The position numbers and the translations under genes are program-made. A DNA stretch of 40,128 nt, from NCBI GenBank assembly GCA_944329205.1, contig CALVHY010000043.1, positions 1 to 40,128 on the forward strand, written 5' to 3'. Each line of letters starts with the position of its first letter. Position 1 is the first letter of the stretch. Source of the stretch: an uncultured Bacilli bacterium. GTDB taxonomy: Bacteria > Bacillota_I > Bacilli_A > RF39 > UBA660. Below, one piece after another: positions 16,197 to 28,086 of the stretch. The notes under the pieces are model-generated. The model did no database searches. It was not told the origin of the DNA and saw only the letters and a list, made by a program, of their open reading frames with translations.

Positions 16197-17052
16197 CAAT
16201 ATTCCTCATTTCTATAATGAATTTATCAAGTAATAATTCCATATTTACATTATAACGCAAATTTTGTAAAAATTTAGCTATAATATTTAATTTTTTGATA
16301 ATAATAGGGTTTTTTTCAGCAGTTTGATAAATTTTAGTTAGTTCAATGTCATAAGGTTTATTTAAATTTTTTAAAAAATGATTATGATATATTTCAAATA
16401 TAATTTTAAACATTACTTCTACTTCGTTTCTTTCAGGTAATTTAGTTAATACTATTTCTTTGTTTGAAAAGACATTGGCGGTTTTTAATTGAGATAAGTA
16501 ATTTTTAATTATTTCTTGATATTCTAAATATTTACTTTCAGTGATATTTAAAGAGGCAAGTAAATTATCATTTTGATAATTAACTACTAGGGTTTGACAT
16601 CTACTTTTAATGGTGGGCATGATTATATCTTTGTTGTTAGTTAAAAAGAAGCCTAGTATGCCTTCATTTGGCTCTTCAAGGAATTTAAGCATAGCATTGG
16701 CACTGCTGCCATTTAATTTTTCAGCATTTTTAATAAGATATATGTTGTATTTGCTGTATATAGGTTTAGTTTCAAAAGCTGTTTTTAAATCTTCAATTTG
16801 AGCTTTTTTAATCATTTGGCCATCAGGTTCTATGGTTATTAAATTGGGAAGATTATTTTTAGTAATTAAATTACATAAATTGCATTTATGACAATCTTCT
16901 TGGTACTCATGAGGACAGTTTATAACCGTTATTAATTTTTTTAAATCAATGATTAATTTATCTATATTGTTAGTTTCAATTAAATAAGCGTGAGCTAATT
17001 TTTTCTCACGAAATTTCATATATATTTCCTCTAATTTATTTTCTACAAACAA
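16189..17052 (-). CDS. holB: DNA polymerase III delta' subunit
   Basis: A clamp-loader AAA+ subunit of 287 residues. LAHAYLIETNNIDKLI opens the domain, a zinc module CPHEYQEDCHKCNLC follows at about 45-62, then SANAMLKFLEEPNEG and the SRC motif in IKSRCQTLVV. The Walker A is not functional, as usual for delta'. The end overlaps ricT by 11 bases, and bofA lies upstream. With DnaX (also in this operon) and delta it loads the DnaN clamp. Confidence 0.93.
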   Translation of the reverse strand: MFVENKLEEIYMKFREKKLAHAYLIETNNIDKLIIDLKKLITVINCPHEYQEDCHKCNLCNLITKNNLPNLITIEPDGQMIKKAQIEDLKTAFETKPIYSKYNIYLIKNAEKLNGSSANAMLKFLEEPNEGILGFFLTNNKDIIMPTIKSRCQTLVVNYQNDNLLASLNITESKYLEYQEIIKNYLSQLKTANVFSNKEIVLTKLPERNEVEVMFKIIFEIYHNHFLKNLNKPYDIELTKIYQTAEKNPIIIKKLNIIAKFLQNLRYNVNMELLLDKFIIEMRNIDG

Positions 17053-17064
17053 ACTACCACATCC

Positions 17065-17250
17065 CTAAATTAGTAAGTAAACAGCGACTAAGCCTAGTAT
17101 GCCTGGGGATCCTAAAACCGTTACTAAAAGTACGGTGATGATATTGATGGGAATAAAGATATTAATCCCGGATAAAATTAAATTTAAACCATATAACATT
17201 ACAAAAGCAAAACACAGTTTACTTAAAACTTTAATAATTGTTTTCTTCAT
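17065..17250 (-). CDS. bofA: BofA-like inhibitor of pro-sigma-K processing
   Basis: A 61-residue membrane protein with two hydrophobic segments. The C-terminal half (INIITVLLVTVLGSPGILGL) matches the BofA family signature PxNxxTxLxxxxLGxPG. In Bacillus, BofA sits in the outer forespore membrane and holds the SpoIVFB protease inactive until the forespore signals. The position between recR and holB is that of bofA in B. subtilis. ATG 17250 has a weak TGTGAT site upstream; a GTG nine bases earlier is an alternative. Identity rests on position plus the C-terminal motif. Confidence 0.82.
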   Translation of the reverse strand: MKKTIIKVLSKLCFAFVMLYGLNLILSGINIFIPINIITVLLVTVLGSPGILGLVAVYLLI

Positions 17251-17286
17251 TTTTATCACATTAAATTATATGTAACTAAAAAAGAT

Positions 17287-17886
17287 TTATTCAGATATTT
17301 TTTTGCGGTCTTCTAAGGCTTTTTCAAGAGTAACATTATCTAAATAATCAATTTCGGCACCTATAGGAATGCCGTAGGATAATCTTGAGATGGTAACTTT
17401 TTGATCTTCTAAGATCTTTTTAATATATAATGTTGTTGCTTCGCCTTCTACCGTTGGTTTTAAGGCTAATATTAACTCGGGATTATTAAGTTTAGATACT
17501 CTTGAAATTAATGAAGATAGATTAATATCTTCGGGTCCAATATCATCCATGGGACTTATGAGACCATTTAAAACATGATACGTTCCATGAAAGGTGCCGG
17601 TTTTTTCTAAAGAAAAAATGCTTTTATAATCTTCAATTACACAGATAATATTATGATTTCTACTTTCGTCTTGACAAATAGGACATATTTCTTGATCAGT
17701 TAAGTGACCACATATTGTGCATCTTGTTAAATTTTTTTTGGCATTTTTGATTGTTTCACTAAAATCAAGAACTTCATCTTCGCTTAGTTCTAAAGTAGCA
17801 ATAGCAAGCCGTTCAGCACTTTTTTCGCCTATTCCTGGTAATTTTTGATAATAGCCGATTAGTTTTTCTAAATCAAGGGGATACAT
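17287..17886 (-). CDS. recR: Recombination mediator RecR
   Basis: The 199-residue protein starts MYPLDLEKLIGYYQKLPGIG with a helix-hairpin-helix. A zinc finger with Cys56, Cys59, Cys68 and Cys71 comes next, then a Toprim domain (CVIEDYKSIFSLEKTG). RecR acts with RecO and RecF to load RecA on gapped DNA. It starts immediately after the ybaB stop without a clear ribosome binding site, suggesting translational coupling. The dnaX-ybaB-recR order is universal in Firmicutes. Confidence 0.96.
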   Translation of the reverse strand: MYPLDLEKLIGYYQKLPGIGEKSAERLAIATLELSEDEVLDFSETIKNAKKNLTRCTICGHLTDQEICPICQDESRNHNIICVIEDYKSIFSLEKTGTFHGTYHVLNGLISPMDDIGPEDINLSSLISRVSKLNNPELILALKPTVEGEATTLYIKKILEDQKVTISRLSYGIPIGAEIDYLDNVTLEKALEDRKKISE

Positions 17887-18186
17887 TTAAAATAAGCCAT
17901 TTAAGGATGAGCCATAAGCGCCCATTTTACTTTCTATTTCTTGATCAATTTTACTAACCGCATTATTAATGGCAATTTTTATCATGTCTTCAAGCATTTC
18001 TTTATCATCATTATCAATAACACCAGCAAAGGTTATTGTTAATTTTAAAAGCTCTTTTTTACCATTCATAGTTACTTTGACCCATTCGGAATTTCCTTCA
18101 AAAGAAGAGTTGTCAATTTCTTCTTTTTGTTTACTTATCTTTTGTTGCATTTTTTGGGCTTGGGCCATTAAATTTTGAATATTCAT
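17887..18186 (-). CDS. ybaB: Nucleoid-associated protein, YbaB/EbfC family
   Basis: The 99-residue protein starts with a coiled N-terminal helix (MNIQNLMAQAQKMQQKISKQKEEI). The DNA-binding hairpin VKVTMNGKKELLKLTI and a C-terminal helix ending MGAYGSSLNGLF follow, all typical of YbaB (YaaK in B. subtilis). Dimers bind DNA without strong specificity. It is located between dnaX and recR. Confidence 0.95.
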   Translation of the reverse strand: MNIQNLMAQAQKMQQKISKQKEEIDNSSFEGNSEWVKVTMNGKKELLKLTITFAGVIDNDDKEMLEDMIKIAINNAVSKIDQEIESKMGAYGSSLNGLF

Positions 18187-18201
18187 TTTATTCCTTCTTT
18201 C

Positions 18202-19830
18202 TTATTCAATTTTTACTTTTTCTTTGTCAAATATATCATACGCGATTTTTTCAATATTATCAACAATAATTTCTTGATCTTCTTCAAAAGTTGGTTCTTC
18301 CATATATTTATATACTTTTTTATTTTTCAAGTTCGTAATATATTTTTGCTTTTCGGCATTCCATCGCGTTTCATCTAATGCGATAAAATGATAGTTAGAA
18401 TTATATTCATTATTAAAAAGATCCTCTATCTTTTTTAATTTGGTATTTATTAGGTTGGATGTTTCAATGACGGATGTAGTCATTATGCCTATTTTATCAC
18501 TGGCAGTAACAATTTGACAATCTATTAATAAATTTAACAAACTTTTATCGGATAAATTATTTATAAATTTTGACCAATCATCTTTTAAAGTCTGTAAATA
18601 ATCCTTTTTAGCATTTACAAAGCAATTATTAATTCTAATATTTATTAATTCGGAAGAGGCAGGAGAAGATGAAATTATTTCCCGGGAAATAATTTGGGAA
18701 TCTTCAGCTTTAGGTTGGTTTAATAATGGCTCAGCAGATGGGGAAATTATTTCCCGGGAAATAATTTGAGATGTTTTTAATTCTTTTTCTAAATTATTTA
18801 GATGCTGATTATTAAAGTATTTTAATAAGGTTATTTCAATTAAAACATAAGGATCAATACTAATATTGATATAATTGGAAATTTCCGCAAGTTCATAGGC
18901 AATTTCTTTTAGATTATTATATGATAAACCGTTATAATCTTTATGCTTTTTATTTTTTATAGCTTCTTGTTCGATTTTTTCAAGCATTTTACGTATTAAC
19001 ACTTTATAATCTATGGCTACTTCTTTAAATTTTTTCATCATACTATCAAAGTTATCAACATCATTTTCTATTATAGTGTTATATAAATCGTTAATCTGCT
19101 TTTTAGATACCGAGCCAAAATGCTCAATTACATCTTTTATCGTAATCGTGGCAGTTTTACTCGATAATTGATCTAAAATACTTAAAGCATCCCGCATTCC
19201 ACCATCACTAATATAGGCAATTTCTTCTAAAGCATCATCATCTATTTTTATTTCTTCCTTAGAAACTACATATTTTAGCCTTTTTAATATATCTTGCAAA
19301 GATATTTTATGGAAATCAAATCTTTGACATCTTGATAAAATAGTTATTGGCACAGCTTCGATATTAGTAGTGGCAAGAATAAAGACAACATGTTTAGGTG
19401 GTTCTTCTAAAGTAAGAAGCAGAGCATTAAAAGCACTAGTACTTAACATGTGGACCTCATCTATAATATACACTTTATATTTAGAATAGGCAGGAGCTAA
19501 TTTAATGTTATTTATAATTTCTCTTATCTCATCAACACCATTATTGGAAGCGGCATCTATCTCAATAATATCAGCGTTTTCTTTAAAATGCTTGCAACTT
19601 TCACATTCATTGCAAGGCCCATCAATTGTTGGATGTTCACAGTTGATTGCTTTAGCAAATACTTTAGCTGTGCTCGTTTTTCCAGTTCCTCTTGGTCCGG
19701 AAAAGATGTATGCATGTGATATTTTGTTGTTTTGAATAGCATTTTTTAATATTGAAATCATATAATCTTGGCCAATTATATTTGAAAAGTCGTTTGGCCG
19801 ATATTTTCGATATAAAACTTTATAATCCAT
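18202..19830 (-). CDS. dnaX: DNA polymerase III gamma/tau subunit
   Basis: The clamp-loader ATPase, 542 residues from MDYKVLYRKYRP. It has Walker A GPRGTGKT (45-52), a zinc module with Cys64, Cys73, Cys76 and Cys79, DEVHML, and the SRC motif LSRCQRFDFH, then the tau-specific C-terminus. ATG 19830 is preceded by GGTGG at good spacing; a GTG at 19842 has no usable site. The linker between the AAA+ collar and the C-terminal domain contains the peptide SQIISREIIS twice, 18 residues apart in unrelated sequence, and each copy is encoded by a Noc-type palindrome (18672-18695 and 18744-18767). Confidence 0.96.
   Translation of the reverse strand: MDYKVLYRKYRPNDFSNIIGQDYMISILKNAIQNNKISHAYIFSGPRGTGKTSTAKVFAKAINCEHPTIDGPCNECESCKHFKENADIIEIDAASNNGVDEIREIINNIKLAPAYSKYKVYIIDEVHMLSTSAFNALLLTLEEPPKHVVFILATTNIEAVPITILSRCQRFDFHKISLQDILKRLKYVVSKEEIKIDDDALEEIAYISDGGMRDALSILDQLSSKTATITIKDVIEHFGSVSKKQINDLYNTIIENDVDNFDSMMKKFKEVAIDYKVLIRKMLEKIEQEAIKNKKHKDYNGLSYNNLKEIAYELAEISNYINISIDPYVLIEITLLKYFNNQHLNNLEKELKTSQIISREIISPSAEPLLNQPKAEDSQIISREIISSSPASSELINIRINNCFVNAKKDYLQTLKDDWSKFINNLSDKSLLNLLIDCQIVTASDKIGIMTTSVIETSNLINTKLKKIEDLFNNEYNSNYHFIALDETRWNAEKQKYITNLKNKKVYKYMEEPTFEEDQEIIVDNIEKIAYDIFDKEKVKIE
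18672..18695. other. Noc-binding-site palindrome (NBS) 3, in the dnaX linker
   Basis: ATTTCCCGGGAAAT at 18677-18690 with 24-base symmetry. It encodes QIISREII on the minus strand. Confidence 0.82.
18744..18767. other. Noc-binding-site palindrome (NBS) 4, in the dnaX linker
   Basis: ATTTCCCGGGAAAT at 18749-18762, the same 24-base palindrome as the copy 72 bases away, again read as QIISREII. Two sites so close could allow cooperative loading. Confidence 0.82.
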
Positions 19831-19856
19831 AATAAAATCCACCCCATATAATTATA

Positions 19857-20291
19857 TCATAACACTATTTTTTTGTCTCTTTTCTTTTGAAAAAAATTAT
19901 TCAAAATTTTAGCGTATATTTGTTCATATGTACATATGTTTGTTTTAATTATTTTTGTCTTGTTATACTCTTTTTTAGTTAATGGCTTGTCTAAAAGATA
20001 ATATACATTTTTTAGACGGGTTTGTTTAATTATGGATTCACACATACTGCATGGTTTTAATGTTACATATAAATCACAATCAAATAAACGCCAGTCTTTT
20101 AGTTTTTTATTAGCTTTTTTAATTGCTATTATTTCGGCATGGCCTAAAACATCATGATTTTTGACCCGTTTATTGTATGCTTTAGCAATAATCTTGTCGT
20201 TTTTGACAATTAAAGCACTAATGGGTATTTCATCTTTTTTAAAAGCTTTTTGAGCTAATTGCATTAAAACATTAATGTACTCTTCTTTCAT
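19857..20291 (-). CDS. tadA: tRNA-specific adenosine deaminase
   Basis: It converts A34 of tRNA-Arg(ACG) to inosine. The 144-residue protein has the zinc deaminase motifs HAE (His51, catalytic Glu53) and PCSMC (Cys81, Cys84), with DEIPISALIV upstream. GGAGTGAT precedes the ATG. The SRP RNA gene lies just upstream and dnaX just downstream, the Bacillus order tadA-scr-dnaX with the RNA on the other side of tadA. The lysine-rich C-terminus is short. Confidence 0.93.
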   Translation of the reverse strand: MKEEYINVLMQLAQKAFKKDEIPISALIVKNDKIIAKAYNKRVKNHDVLGHAEIIAIKKANKKLKDWRLFDCDLYVTLKPCSMCESIIKQTRLKNVYYLLDKPLTKKEYNKTKIIKTNICTYEQIYAKILNNFFQKKRDKKIVL

Positions 20292-20305
20292 TTTATCACT
20301 CCATT

Positions 20306-20384
20306 AAAAAAGTGCACACAAATAGGGATTGATGTGGCTGCTACTTTCCAGTCCTGACCAGGTTACAATATATTTGTTGCACAT
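20306..20384 (-). ncRNA. ffs: Signal recognition particle RNA, small bacterial type
   Basis: The minus-strand sequence contains the conserved SRP domain IV: CTGGTCAGGACTGG, then AAAGTAGCAGCC. The ends pair (GTGCAACAAATA with TATTTGTGTGCAC), giving a single hairpin of roughly 75 nucleotides, followed by TTTTTT before tadA. It binds Ffh and targets nascent membrane and secreted proteins. Many Bacilli have a larger 6S-like SRP RNA with an Alu domain; this one is the short form. Confidence 0.93.
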
Positions 20385-20388
20385 ATAT

Positions 20389-20417
20389 AATTTATCATAA
20401 TTTTACTTTAAAATCAA
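20389..20417 (-). promoter_or_regulatory. Promoter of the SRP RNA gene
   Basis: TTGATT (20417-20412), 17 bases, TAAATT (20394-20389) on the minus strand. The predicted start coincides with the 5' end of the SRP hairpin. Confidence 0.6.
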
Positions 20418-20428
20418 GTGTATTTGAA

Positions 20429-20444
20429 TGTTTCACGTGAAACA
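20429..20444. other. parS site 1
   Basis: TGTTTCACGTGAAACA, a perfect 16-base match to the ParB/Spo0J-binding consensus. First of four in the gyrA-SRP RNA gap. Confidence 0.92.
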
Positions 20445-20494
20445 TTGACGTTTTATTTTAAATTTTTAATTATATTTGTAATATTTTTTTTTGA

Positions 20495-20510
20495 TGTTTC
20501 ACGTGGAACA
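20495..20510. other. parS site 2
   Basis: TGTTTCACGTGGAACA; on the other strand TGTTCCACGTGAAACA, also an exact match to the Bacillus consensus TGTTNCACGTGAAACA. Centre 66 bp from site 1. Confidence 0.92.
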
Positions 20511-20565
20511 TTATTTTTTTATAATTACTTACTTTAATTTTAATTTATAAATTTTTTTATATCAA

Positions 20566-20581
20566 GGTTTCACGTGAAACC
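20566..20581. other. parS site 3 (variant ends)
   Basis: GGTTTCACGTGAAACC: the 14 inner bases fit the consensus and only the outermost pair differs. The symmetry extends to 26 bases (20561-20586). Centre 71 bp from site 2. Confidence 0.85.
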
Positions 20582-20633
20582 TTGATTGAAATATTTAAAT
20601 ATTTTTGAATAAATCCGACTTTTTTACCTTTTA

Positions 20634-20649
20634 TGTTTCACGTGAAACA
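20634..20649. other. parS site 4
   Basis: TGTTTCACGTGAAACA, perfect consensus, centre 68 bp from site 3. A lone DnaA box TTATCAACA (20677-20685) lies between it and the gyrA terminator. Confidence 0.92.
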
Positions 20650-20712
20650 TTTTCATATTTTCCTGTCTTTATAAAGTTATCAACAATTATTTTTATATTT
20701 TTTTTTAGAAAT

Positions 20713-20748
20713 TAAGATAAAAAAAATAATGCTTTATTCAGCATTATT
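20713..20748 (-). terminator. Terminator of the gyrB-gyrA operon
   Basis: On the minus strand AATAATGC-TGAATAAA-GCATTATT runs into a T-run. The stem contains the last codons and stop of gyrA. Confidence 0.85.
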
Positions 20749-23187
20749 TTCTGTTTGTTCTTCCTCAAAATTATCTTCCGATTCTTCTTTGTCTACTAAA
20801 CTAATTGTTGTTACATATTGATCATCTTTTAAATGAATTAGTCTAACACCTTGGGTAACTCTACCTAAAGTATTAATTTGATCTAAAGTCATTCTCATCG
20901 TTGTTCCAGTATTAGTCATAATTACTAATTCTTTATCTTCATCAACAACTTTTACAGCAGCGATATGACCATTTTTATCAGTTATATTTAAAGCTTTGAC
21001 ACCTTTACTACCGCGGCTTGTTTCTCTAAAGTCACTTACTAAAGTCTTTTTTCCGTATCCTTTTTGAGTTACCAACAATATTTTATCATTCTCATTTACG
21101 ACCTCGGCACAAACACATTTGCCACCATCAAGATTGATACCTTTAACACCACTAGCAGTTCTACCCATAGCACGGATCTTATCTTCTTTAAATTTAACCA
21201 TACGGCCATTATCATTACCTAGTAGGATATAATTATTACCATTTGTACGTTTAACAGCGATTAATTCGTCATTTTCTTTTAAATTAATACATATTTTTCC
21301 TGATGTACGTATGTTTGTAAATTCTTCTATAGATGTCTTTTTAACTAAACCTTTTTTAGTAGCAAATAATAGATATTTAGTGTCTTCTTTTGAGGAAATA
21401 CCTAGGATTGAGCTTATTGTCTCTTCTTTTTCAATTGGTATTAAATTAATAATTGGAAGACCCTTAGATTGACGATTAAATTCAGGTATTTCATATCCTT
21501 TAATTCGATAAACTTTTCCTTTATTCGTAAAGAATAAGACATGATCGTGCGAAGATATATTAATAATTTCTTCGACAAAGTCTTCATCATTGGTCGTCAT
21601 TCCTTTAATACCCATACCACCACGTTTTTGAGCTTTGAAGGTATCGGCCGTTGTCCGTTTAATGTAGCCTTTATTAGTCATAGCAATAAGCACATTTTCT
21701 TCTGGAATTAATGATTCATCTTCAATATACTCAATCGCTGTCATATCAATGTCTGTACGACGTTTATCGCCATATTTATCCTTAATTTCTAATAATTCTT
21801 CTTTAATGATATTTAATACTTTTTCTTCTGATGCAAGAATTCCTCTTAATTCATCAATTAGTTTTAATAAATCGTTTAATTCCTCTTCAATTTTATCTCT
21901 TTCTAAGCCGGTTAATCTTCTTAAACGCATTTCTAAGATAGCTTCGGCTTGGATGTCACTTAAATTAAAGTTATTCATTAAGCCTGTCTTTGCTTCTTCA
22001 TCAGACTCTGATGCACGAATTAATTTAATTACGGCATCAATGTGGTCTAAAGCTATTTTTAAACCTTCTAATATGTGTACTCGTTTTTCGGCTTTATCTA
22101 AGTCAAACTGGGTTCTTCTAATAATTACTTCCTTTTGATAATCAATATATTTAGAAATTATATCTTTTAAACCAAGCGTTTTAGGAACACCATTATCAAG
22201 CATTAAGAAGATGATTCCATAGGTTGTTTGAAAAGCCGTATGCTTATATAATTTATTTAAAATAACACTAGCATTAGCATCTTTTTTTAGGGTAATTGTA
22301 ATCTTGATACCATCTTTTAAATCGGCATGATAATCCGTGATTCCCTCTAACACTTTATTGTGAACGAGCTCGGCTACTTTATTTTTAAGTTCTAGTGTAT
22401 TTACACCGTATGGTACTTCATCGACAATAATATACTGTCTACCATTTTTTTCTTCAATGTGCGCACGGCTTCTAATTGTAATCGTTCCACGGCCCGTTTC
22501 ATAGGCTTTTTTAATCCCACTATTGCCGAGAATTAAGGCACCAGTTGGAAAATCAGGGCCTTTAATATACTGCATAAGTCCTAATGTATCAATATCAGGA
22601 TTGTCAATATAAGCAATACATCCATCAATTACTTCCCCTAAATTATGAGGGGGAATATTGGTTGCCATACCAACGGCAATACCCATGGTTCCATTTACTA
22701 AAATATTTGGAAATCTTGATGGTAATACTTCCGGTTCTTTGGTTGTTTCATCATAGTTAGGAAGGAAGTTTACGGTATTTTTATTGATATCCCTTAGTAA
22801 TTCCATAGATATTTTAGCAAGTTTGGCTTCGGTATAACGGTAGGCAGCAGCACCATATCCTTCGATATTACCAAAGTTTCCATGGCCGTCTACTAACATA
22901 TAACGATAGTTGAAGTCTTGAGCCATTCTTACCATAGCCTCATATATACTAGAGTCGCCATGTGGGTGATATTTACCCATAACATCACCAACGATAGTCG
23001 CTGATTTACGATGTTGTTTATCAGGAGTTAAGCCATTTTGAAGCATATCATATAAAATTCTTCTGTGAACTGGTTTTAAACCATCCCTTAGGTCTGGTAG
23101 GGCCCGAGAGACAATAACACTCATGGAATATTCCAAGAATGATTTTTTAACTTCGGTTACAATGTTATTTTGTTCTAATCTATCCAT
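20734..23187 (-). CDS. gyrA: DNA gyrase subunit A
   Basis: The 817-residue breakage-reunion subunit carries the catalytic Tyr118 in [10 protein letters not shown]. The GyrA box reads [11 protein letters not shown] at about residue 515, and a six-bladed C-terminal domain and acidic tail follow. Ser79 and Glu83 occupy the positions of E. coli Ser83 and Asp87, the unmutated quinolone-sensitive type. It begins 10 bases after gyrB behind AGGAGG. With GyrB it introduces negative supercoils. Confidence 0.98.
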   Translation of the reverse strand: MDRLEQNNIVTEVKKSFLEYSMSVIVSRALPDLRDGLKPVHRRILYDMLQNGLTPDKQHRKSATIVGDVMGKYHPHGDSSIYEAMVRMAQDFNYRYMLVDGHGNFGNIEGYGAAAYRYTEAKLAKISMELLRDINKNTVNFLPNYDETTKEPEVLPSRFPNILVNGTMGIAVGMATNIPPHNLGEVIDGCIAYIDNPDIDTLGLMQYIKGPDFPTGALILGNSGIKKAYETGRGTITIRSRAHIEEKNGRQYIIVDEVPYGVNTLELKNKVAELVHNKVLEGITDYHADLKDGIKITITLKKDANASVILNKLYKHTAFQTTYGIIFLMLDNGVPKTLGLKDIISKYIDYQKEVIIRRTQFDLDKAEKRVHILEGLKIALDHIDAVIKLIRASESDEEAKTGLMNNFNLSDIQAEAILEMRLRRLTGLERDKIEEELNDLLKLIDELRGILASEEKVLNIIKEELLEIKDKYGDKRRTDIDMTAIEYIEDESLIPEENVLIAMTNKGYIKRTTADTFKAQKRGGMGIKGMTTNDEDFVEEIINISSHDHVLFFTNKGKVYRIKGYEIPEFNRQSKGLPIINLIPIEKEETISSILGISSKEDTKYLLFATKKGLVKKTSIEEFTNIRTSGKICINLKENDELIAVKRTNGNNYILLGNDNGRMVKFKEDKIRAMGRTASGVKGINLDGGKCVCAEVVNENDKILLVTQKGYGKKTLVSDFRETSRGSKGVKALNITDKNGHIAAVKVVDEDKELVIMTNTGTTMRMTLDQINTLGRVTQGVRLIHLKDDQYVTTISLVDKEESEDNFEEEQTENNAE

Positions 23188-23197
23188 ATAAACCCTC

Positions 23198-26202
<3,005 letters not shown>

Positions 26203-26283
26203 TTTTTAGCCCCTACTTTGTTGATATTTAAAAATTAATGGTATAATCGTACTCCTATACCTATTAATATTATATCATAAAAA

Positions 26284-26303
26284 AATACCTTTTTAAAGGT
26301 ATT
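26284..26303 (-). terminator. Terminator of comK
   Basis: AATACCTTT-TT-AAAGGTATT, a 9-bp stem flanked by A- and T-runs on both sides. On the minus strand GGTATTTTTTTATG follows. The comK stop codon is inside the stem. It would also work on the plus strand. A possible recF promoter (TTTAAA, 17 bases, TATAAT) begins within it. Confidence 0.75.
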
Positions 26304-26745
26304 TTTTGCTGTTTCGACCTCTTATAGCTGATTCTAGGCGAGTAGCTCGTAATAATTGACGATCAAATTTAGCATAGGTTATATTTAAATCTAATTTTTG
26401 ATTATTTTTAAATATGATGGTAACTTCAGTATTAGATTTGTAAGTATATTTTAAAATGTTTTCAAGGACTAGCCAAATACATAAAGGATTTCGATAAGAA
26501 TGCGTAGGAATTAAAATGATTTTGGCTACTTCATCTAAAATTATGGGAGGTTTATAGCTGGCGCCAATTAAATATGTGCTCCCTTTGCGGCGACCTTCGA
26601 GATCAGAACCATTTAAACAACAATTATGATCAATTATTTTTTGAATAGTTTCATCTATTATTTTTTCACAATGATATTCTAATACTTTGGTTTTTTTACC
26701 ATGGGGTATTAAAGCTAAGGTTTGAGCTTTGATTATATACGGCAT
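26293..26745 (-). CDS. comK: ComK-family competence transcription factor
   Basis: The 150-residue protein resembles ComK along its length. The shared pattern is GRRKGSTYLIGASYKPPIIL (ComK has GRKAGTYEVTKISHKPPIMV), then KIILIPTHSYRNPLCIWL (ComK: IFLFPTLSSTRPQCGWI) and KLDLNITYAKFDRQLLRA. ComK binds DNA as a tetramer at AT-rich K-boxes and switches on DNA-uptake genes in B. subtilis. The protein here ends about 40 residues earlier, so the C-terminus used for MecA control may be missing. ATG 26745 follows AAAGGGGG. It sits between dnaN and recF, an unusual place. Confidence 0.82.
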   Translation of the reverse strand: MPYIIKAQTLALIPHGKKTKVLEYHCEKIIDETIQKIIDHNCCLNGSDLEGRRKGSTYLIGASYKPPIILDEVAKIILIPTHSYRNPLCIWLVLENILKYTYKSNTEVTIIFKNNQKLDLNITYAKFDRQLLRATRLESAIRGRNSKKYL

Positions 26746-26819
26746 GATAATGCCCCCTTTCATGATAGTTATATCACATGAAAAAGGGCTTTTTTGTCGA
26801 ACGATGGAAAAGGCGAAAA

Positions 26820-27938
26820 TTAATAAGTTTTAATAGGAAGAATTAACTGGATTAAAGACTCATCTGTTAAAGATTTAACAATTATTGGCTTGACATCACT
26901 ATTTAATAATAATAATATTTCTTCTTCACCTAAAGTTTTTAAGGCTTCTAACATGTATTTAGAAGAGAAAGATATTTCTAAATGTTCTTTATTATTGGTT
27001 TCAATAAATAATTGTTCTTCAACTTTACCAATTTCTGAGGCATAAGAATTGATGATCATCTTAGTATTATCAAGCGTCATTTTGACAATATTTTTTTCTT
27101 TTCCTTGAGTAAGAAGAGCGGCTCTGTCAATAGCATCATTAAAGTCTTTTTTATTTACTTTGATTATATAAGCAAATTCACTAGGTATTAAGTTAGAAGT
27201 ATTGGGATAATTGCCACTTAGTAAATTGGTTTGAAAGTTTATATTTTTATATTTAAATAATACTTTGTTGTTGAAAATATGCATTTCTAAGTCTGAGGCA
27301 TCCGTGATAATATGCTCTAACTCCATAATATTTTTACCAGGAATAACTATTTCAAGATCTTTTTCAACAGGTGATGCTAATTTGATGTTTTTCTTAGCTA
27401 AACGATAGGAATCAGTAGCAACAGTTTCTAAAATATCTTTAGTAAATTTTAAGTTTACACCAGTTAAAATAGGTCTTAGTTCTTGATTAGATATGGCAAA
27501 TACCGTTTGATTAATTATTGTTTTGAACTCTTCACCATTAATAATAATGGGGTCTTTGTTTACTTCTAATTTAACATCAGGATAATCATTTATGTCTAAA
27601 CAATTTAAGTTGTATTGATTATTGTCAGTATATATTTTTATTTTTAAGCCATCAATTACTTCAAAATTAATTAAATCACTAGGCATTTTGCGAACAATAT
27701 CTACTATATATTTACTTTGAATAATAATTCCTCCCATAGTAGTTATTTGTTTAATATCTTGACTAGCAATTAAAACTTTAATAGTTAATTCAGAATCACT
27801 AGCAGTTAGGTATAAACCGTCTTTGGTTAATTCAAATTTAATACCATTTAAAATGGGAATAACATTTTTAGTAGAGATAGCTTTAATAACATTATTTAAT
27901 CCTTCTAAAATTATATTTTTTTCAATTGTAAATTTCAT
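26820..27938 (-). CDS. dnaN: DNA polymerase III beta sliding clamp
   Basis: The 372-residue protein has the three repeated clamp domains. It starts MKFTIEKNIILEGLNNVIKA, with ELRPILTGVNL at the second domain and ends QLILPIKTY, matching the conserved C-terminal LIMPMR-type peptide that forms part of the partner-binding pocket. I prefer ATG 27938, which has AAGGA six bases before it; the ATG at 27944 directly abuts that site. dnaA lies upstream. Confidence 0.97.
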   Translation of the reverse strand: MKFTIEKNIILEGLNNVIKAISTKNVIPILNGIKFELTKDGLYLTASDSELTIKVLIASQDIKQITTMGGIIIQSKYIVDIVRKMPSDLINFEVIDGLKIKIYTDNNQYNLNCLDINDYPDVKLEVNKDPIIINGEEFKTIINQTVFAISNQELRPILTGVNLKFTKDILETVATDSYRLAKKNIKLASPVEKDLEIVIPGKNIMELEHIITDASDLEMHIFNNKVLFKYKNINFQTNLLSGNYPNTSNLIPSEFAYIIKVNKKDFNDAIDRAALLTQGKEKNIVKMTLDNTKMIINSYASEIGKVEEQLFIETNNKEHLEISFSSKYMLEALKTLGEEEILLLLNSDVKPIIVKSLTDESLIQLILPIKTY

Positions 27939-27944
27939 ATTCAT

Positions 27945-28086
27945 TCCTTCTTTCTAAATTATTTATTATTATTTATTATAGTGTTGGTAATGTTTGTAAC
28001 TTTGTTTAAGCTTGAATTTAAGTTAGTTTTTTTAAAAAATTAGTGTTTATAACTAATAAATTATTAACATTTTTTAAACAAGTTAC
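27945..28086. other. dnaA-dnaN intergenic region with degenerate DnaA boxes
   Basis: Three 9-base sequences differ by one base from TTATCAACA: TGTTGGTAA (27982-27990), TGTTTATAA (28044-28052) and TTATTAACA (28061-28069). In B. subtilis the matching gap (incC) is the second lobe of a bipartite origin. In DNA this AT-rich some one-mismatch boxes arise by chance. No clear promoter with a good -35 was found, although TATAAT lies about 30 bases before dnaN. Confidence 0.45.

Noticed and set aside
26764-26815. A-rich/T-rich symmetry before the dnaN stop as a terminator
   Set aside because: AAAAAGGGCTTTTTT would leave almost no loop; no stable stem can form.
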